Positions 28,414 to 39,577 of a stretch of 64,000 nucleotides of DNA are shown here, piece by piece (within the stretch, counting starts at the first letter, position 1; every line of letters begins with the position of its first letter). The position numbers and the translations under genes are program-made. The stretch lies in the NCBI GenBank assembly GCA_024516035.1, contig CM044964.1:26022317-26086316 (forward strand), in the 5' to 3' direction. The notes below the pieces were generated by a model. The model saw only the letters and a program-made list of their open reading frames with translations, was not told the origin of the DNA and did no database searches. Source of the stretch: Bactericera cockerelli (taxonomy: Eukaryota > Arthropoda > Insecta > Hemiptera > Triozidae).

Positions 28414-30468
28414 CCTTATAACCAGTTATATTATATCCAGGATCGACTGTATTAAAAAAAAATCTGGTGTAAACATCACACGACTTTCCTTATCATATTA
28501 GGAATGGAAACAGGACCAAAAGCCACTAATGACTCAAAGGTAACAGTGAGCTAAAAATCAAAGCCAAATTCGTAATCAGCACCTCAAAATCATTGGATTT
28601 GATATGTCACAATCCCCATCTAGGATGAATAATAAAAAAGTTAGTCTGAGCGGGTCCCCCCCAAAATACCGGTAAATTGGGGCCGAGGTCCAAAAAGTTC
28701 AAGATATCAAAAAAATGATAAGAAGAGACCCCCATTATTTTTTTAATCTAAGAAAATGTTGTTCTGTAATTTTTTTTGTATCTTTAACCAATTCATAGAA
28801 GCGGCGCTTGCGGCCAATATTTGCGGCCCTGCGGCCGCATTTTGCGGCCGATTTCAACCAAAAGTTTCGTGGTTCGTCTGGTGTATAAAATTGATTTGCA
28901 TACCAAATTTCACGTCTCTAGCTCATACCGTTCTTGAGATATCCTGTTCACAGACAGACAGACAGACAGACAGACAGACGCACGGACCAATGGCTGAAAA
29001 CAACTTTTTTGGTATCCTGAGGCTATGATTCGTCCAGAAATGTGAAAAACTGGGTAGGTCAAATTTTCGACGAATACAATACTTTCCTTATTATAGGATA
29101 AGGAAAGTAAAAAAAAAACACTGAGACAAGGTAGGGTAGACGATCTCCTTTTAAATCTGAGTTCATCTAAGTTCGACCCTGATATTTGTTTAACTACTGT
29201 GGCAAATTTTATATTTGGTCGGAATGTTACGATTTAAATTTGTATTTAATTTCCCTTTCTCCTCAATTTACTGTGCTTTTTGATTTTCATTTGGGTAAGA
29301 ATTTGAAAGCTATTTTTCTCCTCTCACTTTCTCTTTCCTCTCTCTTTCTCTCTCTCTCCCTCTCTCTCTCTCTCTTTCTTTTCAATTTCTCTCTACCCCC
29401 CATCTTTCTATTTTTCTCTTTCATCTTTTCTCTCTATCTTTCTTACTTTTCTCTTTTTTTATTTCTCTCTACCTCCCCCTTTGTTTCTCTCTTTCTCCAT
29501 ATCTCCCTTTTATTCTTGCTCTCTCTTTCTAATTTTCTTATTTATTTCTCTCTACCTTCCCCTCTCTCTCTTTCTTTCTCCATATCTCTCTTTTATTCTT
29601 GCTCTCTCTTTCTTTCAATGCATATTCTTTTTTCTCTCGATCTCCCTTCCTCTCTCTTTCTAATTTCTCTCTACCTCCCCTCCCTCTTTTTTCTCCGTAT
29701 TCTCTTATTCTCGCTCTCTCTTTCTTTCACTGCATATTCCTTTTTCTCTCGATCTTCATTTCTCTCTGTTTTTTTTTTTTTTTTTTTTTTCCTTTTTATC
29801 TTTCTAATTTCTCTCTACCTCCCCTCCCTCATTCTTTCTCTCTCTTCTTCTTTCACTGTATATTCCCTTTTCTCTAACTTCTTATATTTTCTCTCTCTTT
29901 CTCTCTCTCCGTCTCTACGATTTTATCTTTTAATCAAAGTTGCCATCGAAAATCAAAGGTATTTTTGCAAAGCGATTAGCGCTCTTTTCAAAGCTAATTC
30001 ATGAAGCCAAGATCAAAGAAAAAGATTGCACGTACTAATTAACATATAATTTGTTTATAATTTTCGTTTAGAGTTTCAAAATGAGTTACAATTTGTGTAA
30101 ATTAAAGCTTATTTAGAGTTCGGCCGTTCATTAGGTACTTCTTTTTAAATGTTTGTTGAAAAAATACAATAAAATAATGACATATTAACATAAAAAATAG
30201 ACTTATATTTGCTTCAAAGGTTTAACTGAAAAAAATTAACGTTTTTTTTTTTAATTTGGTGTTTAATCAGAAAAATTTGACTCCTGTAAAAACGGTTGAT
30301 TACAAAAGCAGTTGTTTTTAATATTAATTACGATGCTAAAAAATTATAAGGAGGATCCTTTTTAACATGGTATAATGTTAAGTATTGTCTTCTCAGTGTA
30401 TTGTATTAAATTTTTATTTGTTGCTTGCAATTGTTTTGTATTATAATTCAAACAAAAATACAAAATTC

Positions 30469-30504
<36 letters not shown>

Positions 30505-31224
30505 AATAATATAGGTTTTATTCTGGCAACATTTTTCTTCATAATAATCTTATTACTTATTATTCTTATTTTTTCATTTATTAGGAAGTACTGTCACCTA
30601 AAAAATTCACAATTTTCGTTGTTCCTCATACAGTGACAGAAAATATGATATTTTTTCAAATAATAAATGACTATTTGGTGAGTAATGTTTGTCGTGGCAG
30701 TTGATCCTGATTCCGCGAGATTTATTATACGCCTAATATATTTTTTTTATTATTTCAGAAACGTCTTATTTATTTATCTCTCTCTTTGTTTATCAAAATT
30801 TTTGTCAATCCCTATTTTTTTCTCTGTCTCTCATATTCTCCTCTTTTTCCCATTTATTATTTTTGCAACAGTTACCTTCATGGTAAAAGATAAAGTTCTT
30901 TGAATTTCGAACATCACAACGAATCCGATGTTTTTGTGGGTCTAAATGGACCAAAACTTTTCCTTTTAATTTTGAAGCTCAGATAATTAAATATTTAAAA
31001 GATATCATAATGTAATGGTGTGAGTTCATTGGTGTTAATAGTAAATAAGTATATATTTATAATTGGTGTACCTGTGTACATATAGAGTAAAATACAGACC
31101 ATAAAGAAAAGTATATAATTATGTATTTGTTCTATATATATATGTATATATGTGTTCCTCACAATCGTATCTCAAACTCCCCTTACTAAATTTGTGCCAT
31201 TCTTGGGTCTCGAACCACCGACCT
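28414..31224 (+). repeat. 2.8-kb tandem unit, copy 1
   Basis: Starts CCTTATAACCAGTTATATTA and ends with a minus-strand SINE-F head fragment (GGGTCTCGAACCACCGACCT). In order it contains a GC-rich block (GCGGCCCTGCGGCCGC near 28827), a (GACA)n run, a TIR-H end at about 29095, a 600-bp pyrimidine tract with poly-T (about 29325-29930), AT-rich sequence and a poly-A. The long open frame over 29186-30004 is pyrimidine-tract artefact. Confidence 0.95.
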
Positions 31225-33282
31225 CCTTATAACCAGTTATATTATATCCAGGATCGACTGTATTAAAAAAAAATCTGGTGTAAACATCACACGACTTTCC
31301 TTATCATATTAGGAATGGAAACAGGACCAAAAGCCACTAATGACTCAAAGGTAACAGTGAGCTAAAAATCAAAGCCAAATTCGTAATCAGCACCTCAAAA
31401 TCATTGGATTTGATATGTCACAATCCCCATCTAGGATGAATAATAAAAAAGTTAGTCTGAGCGGGTCCCCCCAAAATACCGGTAAATTGGGGCCGAGGTC
31501 CAAAAAGTTCAAGATATCAAAAAAATGATAAGAAGAGACCCCCATTATTTTTTTAATCTAAGAAAATGTTGTTCTGTAATTTTTTTTGTATCTTTAACCA
31601 ATTCATAGAAGCGGCGCTTGCGGCCAATATTTGCGGCCCTGCGGCCGCATTTTGCGGCCGATTTCAACCAAAAGTTTCGTGGTTCGTCTGGTGTATAAAA
31701 TTGATTTGCATACCAAATTTCACGTCTCTAGCTCATACCGTTCTTGAGATATCCTGTTCACAGACAGACAGACAGACAGACAGACAGACGCACGGACCAA
31801 TGGCTGAAAACAACTTTTTTGGTATCCTGAGGCTATGATTCGTCCAGAAATGTGAAAAACTGGGTAGGTCAAATTTTCGACGAATACAATACTTTCCTTA
31901 TTATAGGATAAGGAAAGTAAAAAAAAAAACACTGAGACAAGGTAGGGTAGACGATCTCCTTTTAAATCTGAGTTCATCTAAGTTCGACCCTGATATTTGT
32001 TTAACTACTGTGGCAAATTTTATATTTGGTCGGAATGTTACGATTTAAATTTGTATTTAATTTCCCTTTCTCCTCAATTTACTGTGCTTTTTGATTTTCA
32101 TTTGGGTAAGAATTTGAAAGCTATTTTTCTCCTCTCACTTTCTCTTTCCTCTCTCTTTCTCTCTCTCTCCTCTCTCTCTCTCTCTCTTTCTTTTCAATTT
32201 CTCTCTACCCCCCATCTTTCTATTTTTCTCTTTCATCTTTTCTCTCTATCTTTCTTACTTTTCTCTTTTTTTATTTCTCTCTACCTCCCCCTTTGTTTCT
32301 CTCTTTCTCCATATCTCCCTTTTATTCTTGCTCTCTCTTTCTAATTTTCTTATTTATTTCTCTCTACCTTCCCCTCTCTCTCTTTCTTTCTCCATATCTC
32401 TCTTTTATTCTTGCTCTCTCTTTCTTTCAATGCATATTCTTTTTTCTCTCGATCTCCCTTCCTCTCTCTTTCTAATTTCTCTCTACCTCCCCTCCCTCTT
32501 TTTTCTCCGTATTCTCTTATTCTCGCTCTCTCTTTCTTTCACTGCATATTCCTTTTTCTCTCGATCTTCATTTCTCTCTGTTTTTTTTTTTTTTTTTTTT
32601 TTCCTTTTTATCTTTCTAATTTCTCTCTACCTCCCCTCCCTCATTCTTTCTCTCTCTTCTTCTTTCACTGTATATTCCCTTTTCTCTAACTTCTTATATT
32701 TTCTCTCTCTTTCTCTCTCTCCGTCTCTACGATTTTATCTTTTAATCAAAGTTGCCATCGAAAATCAAAGGTATTTTTGCAAAGCGATTAGCGCTCTTTT
32801 CAAAGCTAATTCATGAAGCCAAGATCAAAGAAAAAGATTGCACGTACTAATTAACATATAATTTGTTTATAATTTTCGTTTAGAGTTTCAAAATGAGTTA
32901 CAATTTGTGTAAATTAAAGCTTATTTAGAGTTCGGCCGTTCATTAGGTACTTCTTTTTAAATGTTTGTTGAAAAAATACAATAAAATAATGACATATTAA
33001 CATAAAAAATAGACTTATATTTGCTTCAAAGGTTTAACTGAAAAAAATTAACGTTTTTTTTTTTAATTTGGTGTGTTTAATCAGAAAAATTTGACTCCTG
33101 TAAAAACGGTTGATTACAAAAGCAGTTGTTTTTAATATTAATTACGATGCTAAAAAATTATAAGGAGGATCCTTTTTAACATGGTATAATGTTAAGTATT
33201 GTCTTCTCAGTGTATTGTATTAAATTTTTATTTGTTGCTTGCAATTGTTTTGTATTATAATTCAAACAAAAATACAAAATTC

Positions 33283-33337
<55 letters not shown>

Positions 33338-34057
33338 AATAATATAGGTTTTATTCTGGCAACATTTTTCTTCATAATAATCTTATTACTTATTATTCTT
33401 ATTTTTTCATTTATTAGGAAGTACTGTCACCTAAAAAATTCACAATTTTCGTTGTTCCTCATACAGTGACAGAAAATATGATATTTTTTCAAATAATAAA
33501 TGACTATTTGGTGAGTAATGTTTGTCGTGGCAGTTGATCCTGATTCCGCGAGATTTATTATACGCCTAATATATTTTTTTTATTATTTCAGAAACGTCTT
33601 ATTTATTTATCTCTCTCTTTGTTTATCAAAATTTTTGTCAATCCCTATTTTTTTCTCTGTCTCTCATATTCTCCTCTTTTTCCCATTTATTATTTTTGCA
33701 ACAGTTACCTTCATGGTAAAAGATAAAGTTCTTTGAATTTCGAACATCACAACGAATCCGATGTTTTTGTGGGTCTAAATGGACCAAAACTTTTCCTTTT
33801 AATTTTGAAGCTCAGATAATTAAATATTTAAAAGATATCATAATGTAATGGTGTGAGTTCATTGGTGTTAATAGTAAATAAGTATATATTTATAATTGGT
33901 GTACCTGTGTACATATAGAGTAAAATACAGACCATAAAGAAAAGTATATAATTATGTATTTGTTCTATATATATATGTATATATGTGTTCCTCACAATCG
34001 TATCTCAAACTCCCCTTACTAAATTTGTGCCATTCTTGGGTCTCGAACCACCGACCT
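31225..34057 (+). repeat. 2.8-kb tandem unit, copy 2
   Basis: Nearly identical to copy 1 over 2,833 bp. Differences seen are homopolymer lengths (poly-A at 33,288-33,336 is longer), a (TC) run, and a 2-bp insertion (GGTGTGTTTAATC near 33,071). Confidence 0.95.
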
Positions 34058-35411
34058 CCTTATAACCAGTTATATTATATCCAGGATCGACTGTATTAAA
34101 AAAAAATCTGGTGTAAACATCACACGACTTTCCTTATCATATTAGGAATGGAAACAGGACCAAAAGCCACTAATGACTCAAAGGTAACAGTGAGCTAAAA
34201 ATCAAAGCCAAATTCGTAATCAGCACCTCAAAATCATTGGATTTGATATGTCACAATCCCCATCTAGGATGAATAATAAAAAAGTTAGTCTGAGCGGGTC
34301 CCCCCCAAAATACCGGTAAATTGGGGCCGAGGTCCAAAAAGTTCAAGATATCAAAAAAATGATAAGAAGAGACCCCCATTATTTTTTTAATCTAAGAAAA
34401 TGTTGTTCTGTAATTTTTTTTGTATCTTTAACCAATTCATAGAAGCGGCGCTTGCGGCCAATATTTGCGGCCCTGCGGCCGCATTTTGCGGCCGATTTCA
34501 ACCAAAAGTTTCGTGGTTCGTCTGGTGTATAAAATTGATTTGCATACCAAATTTCACGTCTCTAGCTCATACCGTTCTTGAGATATCCTGTTCACAGACA
34601 GACAGACAGACAGACAGACAGACGCACGGACCAATGGCTGAAAACAACTTTTTTGGTATCCTGAGGCTATGATTCGTCCAGAAATGTGAAAAACTGGGTA
34701 GGTCAAATTTTCGACGAATACAATACTTTCCTTATTATAGGATAAGGAAAGTAAAAAAAAAACACTGAGACAAGGTAGGGTAGACGATCTCCTTTTAAAT
34801 CTGAGTTCATCTAAGTTCGACCCTGATATTTGTTTAACTACTGTGGCAAATTTTATATTTGGTCGGAATGTTACGATTTAAATTTGTATTTAATTTCCCT
34901 TTCTCCTCAATTTACTGTGCTTTTTGATTTTCATTTGGGTAAGAATTTGAAAGCTATTTTTCTCCTCTCACTTTCTCTTTCCTCTCTCTTTCTCTCTCTC
35001 TCCCTCTCTCTCTCTCTCTTTCTTTTCAATTTCTCTCTACCCCCCATCTTTCTATTTTTCTCTTTCATCTTTTCTCTCTATCTTTCTTACTTTTCTCTTT
35101 TTTTATTTCTCTCTACCTCCCCCTTTGTTTCTCTCTTTCTCCATATCTCCCTTTTATTCTTGCTCTCTCTTTCTAATTTTCTTATTTATTTCTCTCTACC
35201 TTCCCCTCTCTCTCTTTCTTTCTCCATATCTCTCTTTTATTCTTGCTCTCTCTTTCTTTCAATGCATATTCTTTTTTCTCTCGATCTCCCTTCCTCTCTC
35301 TTTCTAATTTCTCTCTACCTCCCCTCCCTCTTTTTTCTCCGTATTCTCTTATTCTCGCTCTCTCTTTCTTTCACTGCATATTCCTTTTTCTCTCGATCTT
35401 CATTTCTCTCA
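34058..35411 (+). repeat. 2.8-kb tandem unit, copy 3, truncated
   Basis: Identical layout to copies 1 and 2 until the pyrimidine tract, where it stops at about 35411 and is followed by ACAAATTTAGTAAGGGGAGT and then a minus-strand SINE-F head. The second half of the unit is missing. Confidence 0.93.
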
Positions 35412-35516
35412 CAAATTTAGTAAGGGGAGTTTCCTTACTAAATTTGTGCCATTCTTGGGTCTCGAACCACCGACCTCCTTGACCTTCGTCATCTTATCGA
35501 ATTAGCTACCGAGGGT
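35412..35516 (-). mobile_element. SINE-F head closing the array
   Basis: TTACTAAATTTGTGCCATTC, GGTCTCGAACCACCGACCTC and CTTATCGAATTAGCTACCGA. Its first bases form a short inverted repeat (ACTAAATTTGT / ACAAATTTAGT) at the truncation point. Confidence 0.6.
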
Positions 35517-35524
35517 GGTTCATA

Positions 35525-35780
35525 CAGTATTCAATTCAATTCAATTCAATTATTTATTTATTGTACAAAATGTTACATGGACATGTGGTACAAAAGTCAA
35601 CAATAAAATAAAAATACATAATTATTAAGTTTAAATGATAAAAATTAAAAAAAAAACTAAAATTAAATAAAATATAACTAAAAGTACATTACAATATAGT
35701 ATACTTTTGTGGGTAGCTGGTACGATTCTCAGCGAATGTAGGGTAAACCCTCCCTTCAAAACCAGGACGTTAAATCAAAT
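35525..35780. mobile_element. (CAATT)n retroposon end and SINE-E fragment
   Basis: 35528-35555 is (CAATT)n followed by TTATTTATTGTACAAAATGT, a retroposon-like 3' end read on the minus strand; a (CAATT) end also occurs near 19,265. 35703-35775 is SINE-E body (GGGTAGCTGGTACGATTCTC). 35780-36180 shows nothing recognisable. Confidence 0.45.
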
Positions 35781-36194
35781 AGGCCGTCCAGCCGTAAAAA
35801 ATGTGCCAAAACCAACCAAACTCAATCACAAGGTTGAGATACGTCGACCCTGCTTGAGCGGGATAAGACAGAGTAAGAGAAGAACAATATTATTATTCGG
35901 TATGTATGTATACTTCTTTAACGAAAGTCGTTAAAACTCTTGTATATTTTGTTCATGAAATATTACAAGAGAATTCCAAAGTCTAGGCTTAGAAAATGGA
36001 TTCGTGTTCCGGTGACATAATATACAGGATGGACAAAAAAAAAAATGAACTGGTTTTCTTATGTTCCTCCTCAGATTCTGTTAATTTACAGCCATAATCT
36101 CAAATCTATTTCACACACTTCCTGAAAGTTTGGTGTAAATATTTTAACTAGAAAAAAAATAGAGTACTTTTTGTCTGTACGCAAAGTTTTGTGT

Positions 36195-36290
36195 GTCGCT
36201 TTAATTAGTTCCGAGAAATATCTTATAGTATTGTGTTTGTTTTTGTAAAAAAAATAAATATTTTATTGCTCCGATTTTTTCAAATATGCA
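36195..36290 (+). mobile_element. TIR-G end fragment
   Basis: TTCCGAGAAATATCTTATAG, then TATTGTGTTTGTTTTTGTAA and TTGCTCCGATTTTTTC match the TIR-G left end. Confidence 0.5.
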
Positions 36291-36782
36291 CAAAAAAATG
36301 TTGATTTTTGTTGATTAAATTTATTCTTAACAAAATTTCACGCATTTCTTGAAAATTTCATGTAGCCGTGTTCTATTAAACATTTCACAAGAATTGTGTA
36401 GGTTTACCTACAGAAGAATTTTTTTATTATACAATACAGTTTTTTATAATGGAGTATGGTAGTCAATAGAAAGAAAGAGCTTTATTTTTGTACAAGATGA
36501 TATGTGGAGGAAACTATTAGGAAATGTGTAAAATATTGTTTCGATGTTCGATGCATTTTTTTTTTCAGCTAAGAAACTTGAGAGGCTCTTTTCCAATTTA
36601 AAAAAAAATCTTTTTTTGGCCATCCGGTAGATATGTGTGTATATTTTGGGAAAGTGTTTATAAAACATCTGCCTTCTATCCGAGCGACTGCCAGGCAGGT
36701 GGTGTTTCTGTTTCTCCATGTTTTTAATGTAGGTGACGTGGAAATATATTTCATACACAAAGGACATCTAGATCCACCTGCC

Positions 36783-36930
36783 TCATCCTCTTTCTTTCTC
36801 TTCTTTTCTCTCTCTCTCTTCTCTTTTACTCTCTTCTCTCTCCCTCTTATAGGTATAGCACTCTCTTCGTCCCTGTTTCTCTCCTCTCTCTCCCTCTTAT
36901 AAGAAAATCACTCTCTACATCCCTCTTTCA
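36783..36930 (+). repeat. Pyrimidine-rich tract
   Basis: CT-rich run with a repeated CTCTCCCTCTTATA motif (36,839 and 36,889). 36,931-37,670 is otherwise unrecognised, with one direct duplication (next entry). Confidence 0.75.
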
Positions 36931-37061
36931 GTTATATCAATATTTTTTTAACAAATCAAATTGATTTCTAAGCCCCCTGCCTTGAAATTTTGTATTCAAT
37001 ATGTTTTTTTTTTGTGTATAATAATAAATAATCATAATATGTATACCTACATATACATATA

Positions 37062-37182
37062 TATGGAAAAGTTAAAGTAGTTATACGATTTCAAAATCAT
37101 TCTAGAAGACAAGGAAATATATGCCAACATATACATGAAAAAGTTAAAGTAGTTATACGATTTGAAAATCATTCTAGACGAC
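37062..37182. repeat. Direct duplication, about 70 bp
   Basis: AAAAGTTAAAGTAGTTATAC then GATTTCAAAATCATTCTAGA occurs at 37067-37106 and again at 37138-37177 with one change. Confidence 0.8.
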
Positions 37183-37674
37183 AGTGTTGCGAAAAGTCAC
37201 CAACTCAATCGGAAAGAGAAACTTATCGAGGTAAACTTAATAAGAAAACTCAGCATAATCCTTATTGCAAAACAACTTAGTACACTTTTCAAATTGAATA
37301 AACGTGAATGCAGTGAAAGAAACCCCCGAGAGAGCTGAGAAAGTATTTCGTTAGCAGAAAATGATGAAGTTGATACACTCAACAAGCTTCATTTAAATCC
37401 TTAATTCAATTTGAAAGTAAGAAAGTCGTAGAGAGTATTGGAAGTTTGAAAGTAGTTTGCAAGAAGTGTGCGTTATTGATTAATCATAGTTTGGTACCTT
37501 CAGAAATGTTTTGAAACATTATTATTTTATCATTAATATTTTCAATTAGGTATTGGATTCAAATCCCTGACTCGATTTCCTAACAACTTTGAAAGCATCG
37601 AGAGATTGAAAGTAAGAATTTGTGAAATTACGTACATAACTATTATTACAAAGTAAAATAAAGTTATCATCATT

Positions 37675-37795
37675 GTGTTAATCACAACTACTCAAACTCG
37701 CTTTACTAAATATTTGCTAAACTTTGGACTTGAACCACCGACCTCCAGATTACAAGTCTGCCGCCTTATCGATCAAGCTTATGAGGTCGGTTTAC
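37675..37795 (-). mobile_element. SINE-F copy
   Basis: AATCACAACTACTCAAACTC, GGACTTGAACCACCGACCTC and CTTATCGATCAAGCTTATGA; minus-strand tRNA-like head. Confidence 0.7.
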
Positions 37796-37934
37796 TAAGT
37801 AAAATACTCAAGTGAAATAATAATAATACTAGGTATTTAATTAAAAAATTCTAATACAAAAAACAAGAACGTAAAAACATACAATTTCGAAATCCTATTG
37901 GCCCAATTAAAAAAAGTAAAACAACTGTTTAAAA

Positions 37935-38130
37935 AAAAAGTTGGGTGGAAGAGATTACCATAGGCAATAACCCCGTCCTTTAGTTAGGACATATATATTA
38001 TGTATATATTTAATTATTTTTTCTTTATTTTTTCTTCTATTAGGTATATTGTATTTTCATTTGTAATTATTTGGGTTGTATATAATAAAATTATGTCCTA
38101 TTAATAAAGTGTAAATAAATAAATAAACAG
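37935..38130 (+). mobile_element. L-tail retroposon 3' end
   Basis: GTTGGGTGGAAGAGATTACC, ATAGGCAATAACCCCGTCCT, TTAGTTAGGACATATATATT, ending in TTAATAAAGTG and (TAAA)n. 38,131-38,730 is AT-rich with no recognised promoter. Confidence 0.7.
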
Positions 38131-38732
38131 TCTTCTCAACCAGTATTAGAAAACATTATAATAATTTCATGTATTTTGTTGTATATTATACGATTATATT
38201 AATATGTAAAACAAAAAGGTGTAATTTAGTGGATTATAAAGTAACTAGTTGAAACAATAGACCTAGTGCTGTGATGGATTAGAGATAAAAGAAATACTGT
38301 AACTTCCATATTATGTAAAATTAAATATTAATGAAAGAATAACCTTGGTTCAGAACATCAATAATGAAGTGGAAGAACTTCACCACTGATGCATCACATA
38401 AAATCAACGTTCAAACAACTTCTTGAACATAATTGTATAAATCTAAAATAAAAATAAATAAAAATACTGTAAAAAAAAACAATGGATTGGTTTTATGTTT
38501 TGGAACCTGAAATGTAAAACTCATCTATCGTAACCATTAACGGCGCTGTCTCTTGGTTTGTATAGAGCTTTGTTCACACTTCGGTCGAGGTGTTTGAAAT
38601 AAACTACTGATATAATGGAGCTTTATTATTGATATCCTTAGACAATCTGTCCAATTTGGTCTTTTCAATTAGATTAATTTAACTATTATCAAGTGCCCGG
38701 TAATAAGTTTTAAAAAAGTTATCATATTTGTG

Positions 38733-38863
38733 TTAATCACTTTCGTGATATCACAACTACTCAAACTCGCTTTACTAAATATACGCTGAAACCGGGACTT
38801 GAACCACCGACCTCCAGGTTACAAGTCCGCCGCCTTATCGATCAAGCTACTGAGCCCGGTAGT
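38733..38863 (-). mobile_element. SINE-F copy abutting the receptor start codon
   Basis: TAATCACTTTCGTGATATCA, TCAAACTCGCTTTACTAAAT, GGGACTTGAACCACCGACCT and CTTATCGATCAAGCTACTGA. The head ends at about 38863, 22 bp before the receptor ATG, and the plus-strand frame through it is open into the receptor (33 extra codons from an ATG at 38799), but that extension reads antisense SINE. Confidence 0.85.
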
Positions 38864-38885
38864 AGCGCGCACGTTAGACATCACA

Positions 38886-39577
38886 ATGACGAGCGCCACT
38901 CTGCTGTACAGCAGCCTCAACTATTCCGTCAACATCAACTCCTCCCTCGGGGGGAACCTCTCCAGCTCCTCCTCCCTCTTCCCCGCCCACACCATCCACA
39001 TCCACATCTTTCCGTTCATCATCAAAGGCATGCTCATGTGCCTCATCATCGTCACAGCCATCCTGGGCAACCTGCTCGTCATCATCAGCGTCATCAAACA
39101 TCGGAAGCTCCGAATCATCACGAACTACTTCGTCGTCAGCCTGGCGTTCGCCGATCTCTTGGTCGCCCTCTGCGTGATGCCGTTCAACGCCATCGTGTCA
39201 CTGACGGACGAGTGGTACTTTGGCTACCTCATGTGCGACATCTGGAACAGTTTCGACGTCTATTTCTCGACGGCGAGTATCCTCCACCTCTGCTGCATCA
39301 GCGTTGACCGGTACTACGCCATCGTGAAGCCTCTCCAGTACCACACCATCATGAACCACAACACCGTCCTCCTCATGCTCTCCAATGTGTGGATTCTGCC
39401 CGGCATCATCTCCTTCACCCCCATCATGCTGGGCTGGTACACGACGAGCGACCACAAGCAGTTTCGGAAGCACCACCCCAATGTGTGCATCTTTGTCGTC
39501 AACGTGTACTATGCGCTGATCAGCTCTTCCATTTCCTTTTGGATTCCCGGATTCGTGATGGTGACCATGTACTACAG
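38886..39577 (+). CDS. Octbeta2R: Octbeta2R exon with N-terminus to TM5
   Basis: Residues 1-230 and part of 231. The ATG at 38886 is chosen because the product then starts with a plausible glycosylated N-terminus, and the upstream frame is SINE-derived. Donor TACAG|GTGAGTTA at 39577/39578, phase 2. Base composition is distinctly GC-richer than the surroundings, as expected for coding sequence. Confidence 0.92.

Noticed and set aside
29186..30004. 272-codon open frame, repeated in each 2.8-kb unit
   Set aside because: Coding appearance comes from the pyrimidine tract; composition is Ser/Leu/Phe only, and the frame differs between copies after a 1-bp change.
38799..38885. N-terminal extension of the receptor frame
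   Set aside because: It reads antisense SINE-F sequence that recurs elsewhere in the window; the ATG at 38886 gives a normal glycosylated N-terminus.
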